Source: Fidelibacterota bacterium (lineage in GTDB: Bacteria; Fidelibacterota; BS150m-G59). Taken from it: a DNA stretch of 7,519 nucleotides. The first letter of the stretch is position 1, and the number at the start of each line of letters is the position of its first letter. The notes beneath the pieces were generated by a model. It made no database searches, was not told the DNA's origin, and saw only the letters and a list, made by a program, of their open reading frames with translations. Made by a program: the position numbers and the translations under genes. Positions 7,271 through 7,519 of this stretch are shown here, in pieces. The DNA lies in contig JADHUZ010000059.1 in NCBI GenBank assembly GCA_016784265.1, positions 1 through 7,519 of the forward strand, in the 5' to 3' direction.

Positions 7271-7317
7271 GAAAATCCGATTTGTTAGGTGAAGACAAAA
7301 GTCAAAATGTAAAATCA

Positions 7318-7348
7318 TTTGATTTTTTGGTTATTGTTATTAAATTTG
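7318..7348 (+). promoter_or_regulatory. Bacteroidetes-type promoter of the Cys-rich gene
   Basis: TTTG (7318-7321), 19 bases, then TAAATTTG (7341-7348): an exact match to TTTG-N19-TAnnTTTG. It sits 19 bases upstream of the ATG at 7368, leaving a leader of about 15 bases that contains the ribosome site. The spacing and exact -7 box make it more convincing than any sigma70 reading (TTGATT, 16 bases, TAAATT). Confidence 0.6.
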
Positions 7349-7355
7349 TGTAAAA

Positions 7356-7362
7356 AGAGGAG
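7356..7362 (+). promoter_or_regulatory. Shine-Dalgarno AGAGGAG
   Basis: AGAGGAG lies five bases before the ATG at 7368, and fixes that start. It is the only strong ribosome site in the window, since three of the operon genes rely on overlapping starts. Confidence 0.7.
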
Positions 7363-7367
7363 TAAAA

Positions 7368-7519
7368 ATGAGCGAGAAAGATATTTTAATGCATTATGTT
7401 TGTACTTTGGAGGAGGCGAGGAAACTCGTTGACTCTGTTGATGAATTTTGGCTGGGAAATTGCGGATGCCGCATAAACCGCGGAGATAATTGCAAGCGTT
7501 CGCGGAAAGATGTTTGTTT
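7368..7519 (+). CDS. N-terminus of a Cys-rich, probably Fe-S-binding protein (runs off right edge)
   Basis: Fifty codons are visible, MSEKDILMHYVCTLEEARKL and on, still open at the edge. The distinctive part is FWLGNCGCR followed by NRGDNCKRSRKDVC, with Cys32, Cys34, Cys42 and Cys50 in a C-x-C-R-x6-C-x7-C pattern. This resembles Cys clusters in a family annotated as 4Fe-4S ferredoxin-like proteins with a CGCR...SR-DVCL signature, but the assignment is from memory and only the first part can be read. No signal peptide or membrane segment is visible, so it is probably cytoplasmic. It has its own promoter and a strong Shine-Dalgarno, is separated from the debris by a terminator, and has codon use more like the operon than the AT-rich mobile region. 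It could equally be a zinc-binding protein. Confidence 0.7.
   Translation, partial: MSEKDILMHYVCTLEEARKLVDSVDEFWLGNCGCRINRGDNCKRSRKDVC

Noticed and set aside
7284..7290. GTTAGGT as an integron attC core (GTTRRRY) near the integrase remnant
   Set aside because: No matching RYYYAAC partner or paired inner arms are visible, the motif is frequent by chance, and cassettes normally lie at the other end of intI.

Overview
The window looks like a low-to-moderate GC bacterial chromosome from the FCB superphylum (Bacteroidetes/Chlorobi/Fibrobacteres and the candidate phyla around them). Three observations point there. A secreted protein ends in a type IX secretion (Por) C-terminal sorting domain. Two predicted promoters have the Bacteroidetes-type layout TTTG-N19/20-TAAATTTR. 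The housekeeping proteins do not look typical of Proteobacteria or Firmicutes. The exact phylum cannot be fixed from this sequence; a candidate phylum such as Cloacimonadota or Marinimicrobia is only a guess.

Positions 1-6298 hold a tightly packed five-gene rightward block: (1) the alpha-subunit-like part of an ADP-forming acyl-CoA synthetase, open at the left edge; (2) a PDZ/radical SAM/DUF512 protein; (3) the ribosome-assembly GTPase Der, with a TTG start; (4) a secreted HEXXH protein of MXAN_6640 type with a T9SS tail; (5) a YigZ/IMPACT protein. Three junctions overlap (TAATG, ATGA, ATGA) and the fourth has an 18-base gap, so this is very likely one operon with translational coupling. Its promoter lies left of the window. 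The gene functions are mixed: energy metabolism, a radical SAM protein of unknown role, ribosome biogenesis, protein export and YigZ.

Positions 6299-6470 hold a single initiator tRNA gene (tRNA-fMet) with its own promoter and a plausible terminator.

Positions 6470-7367 are a decayed mobile-element zone with no intact gene. It holds a frameshifted, N-terminally truncated IS481-family transposase, then directly abutting it the last about 30 codons of an integron-integrase-like tyrosine recombinase, then short repeat-like sequences and a strong bulged hairpin terminator. From 7368 to the right edge a new Cys-rich, probably Fe-S-binding protein begins, with a Bacteroidetes-type promoter and a good Shine-Dalgarno.

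I found no convincing new defence or biosynthetic system. The points most worth a second look are the integrase/IS graveyard next to the initiator tRNA, the T9SS-exported putative protease coupled to der and yigZ, and the Cys-rich gene at the right edge.
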